Below are positions 60,559 through 64,000 of a DNA stretch of 64,000 nucleotides, in pieces. The stretch covers positions 2,407,001 to 2,471,000 of the forward strand of contig NZ_CP063362.1 in assembly GCF_016807805.1 (NCBI RefSeq), read 5' to 3'. The notes under the pieces are model-generated. The model had not been told where the DNA came from and searched no databases. It saw only the letters and a list, made by a program, of their open reading frames with translations. The stretch is from Xanthobacter dioxanivorans (GTDB taxonomy: Bacteria > Pseudomonadota > Alphaproteobacteria > Rhizobiales > Xanthobacteraceae). Made by a program: the position numbers and the translations under genes. Position 1 is the first letter of the stretch. Each line of letters starts with the position of its first letter.

Positions 60559-62066
60559 TCACCGGCGCGTGCGCCGGGCCTGCATGTAGGCCGCGAGGGC
60601 GGCGGCCTCCGGCGGCGACGTGCGCAGGCCGAGCTTCGAACGGCGCCACAGCACGTCGTCGGCGGTCGCGGCCCATTCGTGGTCCATGAGATGGTCCACC
60701 TCCCGCGTGCACAGATGCGCGCCGAACCAGTCGCCGAGATCGTCCTCGTCCCTCACCCCGTCGAGCAGGCGGAAGGCGGAGGTGCCGTAGGCGCGGGCCA
60801 GCCGGCGCAGCAAGGCCGGGTCGAGGACGGGAAAGCGCGCGCGCAGCGCCCGCACCAGATCCTCGAAGCCCTGCCGCGGAAAGTCTCCGCCGGGCAGCGG
60901 CGCGGTGGCGGTGAAGGCCGGACCCAGGGGCGGCAGATGCGGGGCGAGGCGGTGGAGGGCGGCCTCGGCGAGGCGCCGGTAGGTGGTGATCTTGCCGCCA
61001 AAGACGGAAAGGAGCGGCGCGGCGCCGTCGTCCGGGGCGTCGAGCTCAAGCACGTAGTCGCGCGTCGCCGCCTGCGCGTTGCCGGCGCCGTCGTCGAACA
61101 GGGCGCGCACGCCGGAATAGGTCCACACCACCTGCGCGGGGGTGATGGCAGCGGCGAAATACTCGCTTGCCGCCGCGCACAGATAGGCGATCTCCTCCGG
61201 GCTCGCCGCCACGTCCTCGGGCCGGCCGTGATAGTCCCGGTCGGTGGTGCCGATGAGGGTGAACTCGCCCTCGTAGGGAATGGCAAAGACGATGCGTCCG
61301 TCGGCATTCTGGAAGATGTAGCAGCGATCGTGCGCGTAGAGGCGCGGCACCACGATGTGGCTGCCCTGCACCAGGCGCAGATGCGCCGGCGTCTTCACCT
61401 TCAGGGCGTCCAGCACATCGCCCGCCCAGGGGCCGGCGGCATCCACCAGCACGCGGGCGGAGACGCGCTCATGCCGGCCGTCCGTCGCGGTGTCGATCTC
61501 CCACAGGCCCCCTCGCGACGGGCGCCGGCGACGCGGGTGCGCGGGCGGATGGAGGCGCCGCGCTCCGCCGCATCACGGGCGTTCAGCACCACCAGTCGGG
61601 AATCCTCCACCCAGCAGTCGGAATATTCGAAGCCGTGCGTGAGGTCCGGACGCAGTGCCGCGCCGGCCGCGTCGCGGGTGAGATCGAGACTGCGGGTGGG
61701 CGGCAGCAGGCGTCGGCCGCCGAGGTGGTCGTAGATGAACAGGCCGAGGCGCAGCAGCCAGGCAGGCCTCAGGCCCGGATGTTGCGGCAGCACGAAGCGC
61801 AGCGGCCAGACGATGTGTGGGGCGATGCCCCACAGCACCTCGCGCTCCGCGAGCGCTTCGCGCACCAGGCGGAACTCGTAATATTCGAGATAGCGCAGCC
61901 CGCCGTGGATCAGCTTGGTGGAGGCGGAGGAGGTTCCCGACGCAAGGTCCGCCTTCTCGAACAGCACCACCGACAGGCCGCGGCCTGCGGCATCGCGGGC
62001 GATGCCGCAGCCGTTGATGCCGCCGCCGACGATGGCGAGGTCGAAGATCCGCGCGGTGTCGTCCAC
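60559..62066 (-). pseudogene. glpD: Aerobic glycerol-3-phosphate dehydrogenase, frame broken at 61508-61512
   Basis: 502 aa after repair; membrane-associated flavoenzyme oxidising glycerol 3-phosphate to dihydroxyacetone phosphate and passing electrons to quinone. GTG 62066 has GGGAGG six bases upstream and gives the normal length. N-terminal frame: AIVGGGINGCGIARDAAGRG (residues 11-30), ASGTSSASTKLIHGGLRYLE, to RVAGARREG. The continuation LWEIDTATDGRHERVSARVL is in the other frame and runs to 60559 with FAIPYEGEFTLIGTTDRDYH and [16 protein letters not shown]. Five C at 61508-61512 should be six. Followed by glpK. Confidence 0.9.
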
Positions 62067-62159
62067 TTCGGCCTCCCTGCGGCGCGCCGGAATCACTGCG
62101 CCGCCGAAAGACGACGATGGCTTGCCCTGCGGCAACGTCAACGGCGGCGACGCCCGGCC

Positions 62160-63815
62160 TCAGGCGGAGCGCGCCTCATCGGTTTCCAGGAGGCCGCGTT
62201 CGGCCAGCGCCTCGCGCACCATCTTCTTGGTGATCTTGCCGTAGGCGCTCCTGGGCAGCGCGTCCCAGAAATGGATGCGCCGCGGCAGCTTGTAGCGGGC
62301 GACCTTGCCGTCGAGGAACTGGATCAGCTCCTCCTCGGTGACGGATGCGCCCTCCCGCAGCACGCAGACGGCGACGCCCACCTCGCCCCACATGCGGTCC
62401 GGCACGCCGAGGATGGCCACCTCGGCGACGGCGGGATGGGTCAGCATCTTCTCCTCCACCTCGCGCGGATAGACGTTGGAGCCGCCGGAAATGTACATGT
62501 CCGAGGCGCGCCCGGTGATGTAGACGAAGCCCTCCGCGTCCATGTGGCCGAGGTCGCCGGTGCGGAACCAGCCGTCGCGGAACGACTTCGCGTTGGCCTC
62601 CGGGTTGTCGTAGTAGCCGGCGAAGACGGCGGGCCCGCACACGCAGATCTCGCCGGTCTCGAGGGGGGCGACCTCCCGGCCTTCCGCGTCCTGGATCTGG
62701 ACCTGCATGCCGGTGCGCTCGAATCCGCAGGTGCCGAGCTTCACGCTTGGCCCGTCCTCGGGATCGTGCAGGGCGGGCGGCAGGACGGTGATGTTGCCGG
62801 TGACCTCGCCGAGGCCGAAATACTGCACCAGGACCTTGCCCAGAGCCTTGAGCGCCCGCTTCTGATCCTCCCTGTACATGGGGGCGCCGGCATAGATGAC
62901 GTAGCGCAGCGATGAATGGTCGTACTGGTTCACCGCCGGGTGCTCGGCCAGCAGCTTGGTGATGGTGGGCACGGTGAACATGTTGGTGACGCGCCATTCC
63001 TCCACCAGCCGCCAGGCCTCTCCCGCGTCGAACCGCTCGGAGGGCATGAGGATGGTCTTCACCGCGCGCGCCACCTGCGCCAGCTGGTGCACGCCGGCCC
63101 CGTGGGACAGAGGTGCCACCACCAGGGAGGCGTCGGCCTGCGTGGTGCCGGGCATCAGGTCGCACAGGTGGTTGGTCACCACGAACGCCATCTGGCCGTG
63201 GGTGAGCACCGCCGCCTTCGGTCTTCCGGTGGTGCCGGAGGTGAAGAAGAACCAGCACGGGTCGTCGTGCTCCACGTCCGCCACCGGCGCCTTTCGGCCC
63301 AGCCAGCCGGAGACGAGGCCGTCATAGTCGGGGCCGAAATCCGCCTCGCCAATGGCGATGACCGTCTCCACCGACGGCGTCGCCTCGCGCACGGCGGCGA
63401 CATGCTCGGGAAAGTCGCGATGGCAGATCATCGCGGTGGCTCCGGAGGCGGAGGCGAGATAGGCGACCTCCCCCGGCGTCTGGCGGAAATTGGTGGGCAC
63501 CCATACCGCCCCGAGGCGGAAGGCGGCGAACATGCTCTCGAACATTTCAAGGCAGTTCTTCGACTGCACGAGGATGCGGTCGCCCTTGCCGATCCCGCGC
63601 TCGGCCAGCGCCGCCGCCATGGCGTCCACCCGCGCGTCCATCTGCGCCCAGGTGGTGGTGCGCGGCCCGTCCACGAAGCCGATGTGCGTGGGGAAGCGGC
63701 GCGCCGCCTGACGCAGGAAATGGGAGAGGTTCATCACCCGCCGGCTGGAGCGGGCGACCCCGCCTTCGGGGGATGCCGGGGAGGGCAGGGAGGGGGAGGG
63801 CAGGTCGACGGACAT
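62160..63815 (-). CDS. AMP-forming acyl-CoA synthetase (long-chain fatty-acid-CoA ligase-like)
   Basis: 551 aa adenylate-forming enzyme. The P-loop reads FFFTSGTTGRPKAAVLTHGQ (about residues 195-215), followed by YFGLGEVTGN (A5), GWFRTGDLGHMDAEGFVYIT with GRASDMYISGGSNVYP (A7-A8 hinge), and the C-terminal catalytic Lys in RSAYGKITKKMVRE. Acyl substrate not predictable; the group includes medium- and long-chain and aromatic acid ligases. ATG 63815 has GGAG upstream; ATG 63734 is an alternative. Upstream of glpD by 93 bases on the same strand. Confidence 0.88.
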   Translation of the reverse strand: MSVDLPSPSLPSPASPEGGVARSSRRVMNLSHFLRQAARRFPTHIGFVDGPRTTTWAQMDARVDAMAAALAERGIGKGDRILVQSKNCLEMFESMFAAFRLGAVWVPTNFRQTPGEVAYLASASGATAMICHRDFPEHVAAVREATPSVETVIAIGEADFGPDYDGLVSGWLGRKAPVADVEHDDPCWFFFTSGTTGRPKAAVLTHGQMAFVVTNHLCDLMPGTTQADASLVVAPLSHGAGVHQLAQVARAVKTILMPSERFDAGEAWRLVEEWRVTNMFTVPTITKLLAEHPAVNQYDHSSLRYVIYAGAPMYREDQKRALKALGKVLVQYFGLGEVTGNITVLPPALHDPEDGPSVKLGTCGFERTGMQVQIQDAEGREVAPLETGEICVCGPAVFAGYYDNPEANAKSFRDGWFRTGDLGHMDAEGFVYITGRASDMYISGGSNVYPREVEEKMLTHPAVAEVAILGVPDRMWGEVGVAVCVLREGASVTEEELIQFLDGKVARYKLPRRIHFWDALPRSAYGKITKKMVREALAERGLLETDEARSA

Positions 63816-63873
63816 GGTCACTCCGGGCAGAGGCGCCGGCACGCTGGCGCGGCGATGGCATGGGAGACGGGCA

Positions 63874-64000
63874 TCAGGGATCGGCCTTCGCGACGGCGCG
63901 GCCGGCGGGGTGGACGGGAGCCGGGCGTTCCGGCGACGCACGGCGGCCGAGGGCAGCTTCCAGGGCTTCGGCCTCCCGCTTCAGCAGCGGCACCAGCTCC
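63874..64000 (-). CDS. C-terminal end of an unidentified gene (5' part outside window)
   Basis: The frame read from the right edge is open for 41 codons and ends in TGA at 63874-63876. It reads ELVPLLKREAEALEAALGRR then ASPERPAPVHPAGRAVAKAD and P. The first part is a charged helix, as at the end of many regulators (for instance IclR type), and the rest is a Pro-rich tail. It would be 58 bases upstream of the acyl-CoA synthetase gene on the same strand. Too little is visible for a functional call. Confidence 0.4.
   Translation of the reverse strand, partial: ELVPLLKREAEALEAALGRRASPERPAPVHPAGRAVAKADP

Overview
This 64 kb window is a chromosomal segment of a high-GC alphaproteobacterium. Xanthobacteraceae and relatives (Xanthobacter, Azorhizobium, Ancylobacter) fit best. 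That is an inference from gene content: a split cytochrome b / cytochrome c1 operon, DUF6111, DUF1285, BTLCP and DUF2158 proteins, a FixK/FNR-type site, and many tightly packed housekeeping genes. No tRNA, rRNA, CRISPR array, integrase or intact insertion sequence was recognised.

Layout, left half. 1-2884: tail of a polyamine ABC importer operon (potG, potH, potI). 2885-3700: an AT-richer island with a decayed trypsin-like protease. 3978-10882 (minus): a MoxR / DUF58 / BatA-DUF4159 / VWA-like membrane operon. 11158-13962 (plus): DUF1285, CoA pyrophosphatase, DUF6111 and CCA-adding enzyme, all overlapping. 13973-18095 (minus): small DUF2158 protein, an unrecognised membrane protein, hemF, trmL and a secreted GH64-type beta-1,3-glucanase. 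18527-21236 (plus): cytochrome bc1 operon. 21369-31298: VOC protein, apt, lipid kinase, a diguanylate cyclase followed by a consensus FixK/FNR box and a 36-residue membrane protein, two secreted proteins, a cysteine-cluster protein and a large 7TM-PAS-GGDEF-EAL protein.

Layout, right half. 31737-36194: cupin, cNMP-binding/SpoIIE phosphatase, K+ channel and typA. 36488-40209 (minus): the glyoxylate-to-glycerate operon gcl-hyi-glxR. 40408-46060: YARHG protein, pncB, 1-Cys peroxiredoxin, CBS protein, rhomboid, BTLCP and gamma carbonic anhydrase. 46380-51159: GT41-type glycosyltransferase, iron-permease-family protein, MAPEG, MTA/SAH nucleosidase and an RsmB-type RNA methyltransferase. 51163-59042: a LacI-regulated catabolic locus with divergent tandem operators, an FAD oxidoreductase, an IlvD/Edd-type dehydratase, a LivK-type binding protein and a fused TRAP permease. 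59046-64000 (minus): glpK, glpD, an AMP-forming acyl-CoA synthetase and the tail of one further gene.

A striking feature is that eight otherwise well-conserved genes are each broken by a one-base length change in a G/C run (hemF, a secreted-protein gene, the EAL gene, rsmB-like, the ilvD-like dehydratase, dctQM, glpK, glpD). This looks like homopolymer error in the assembly rather than eight independent mutations. The protease near 3.1-3.7 kb differs: it carries a frameshift and stop codons and looks truly dead. The points most worth following up are the FixK-box small membrane protein, the catabolic cluster pairing an ABC-type binding protein with a TRAP permease, and the secreted-protein pair at 25.6-26.7 kb.
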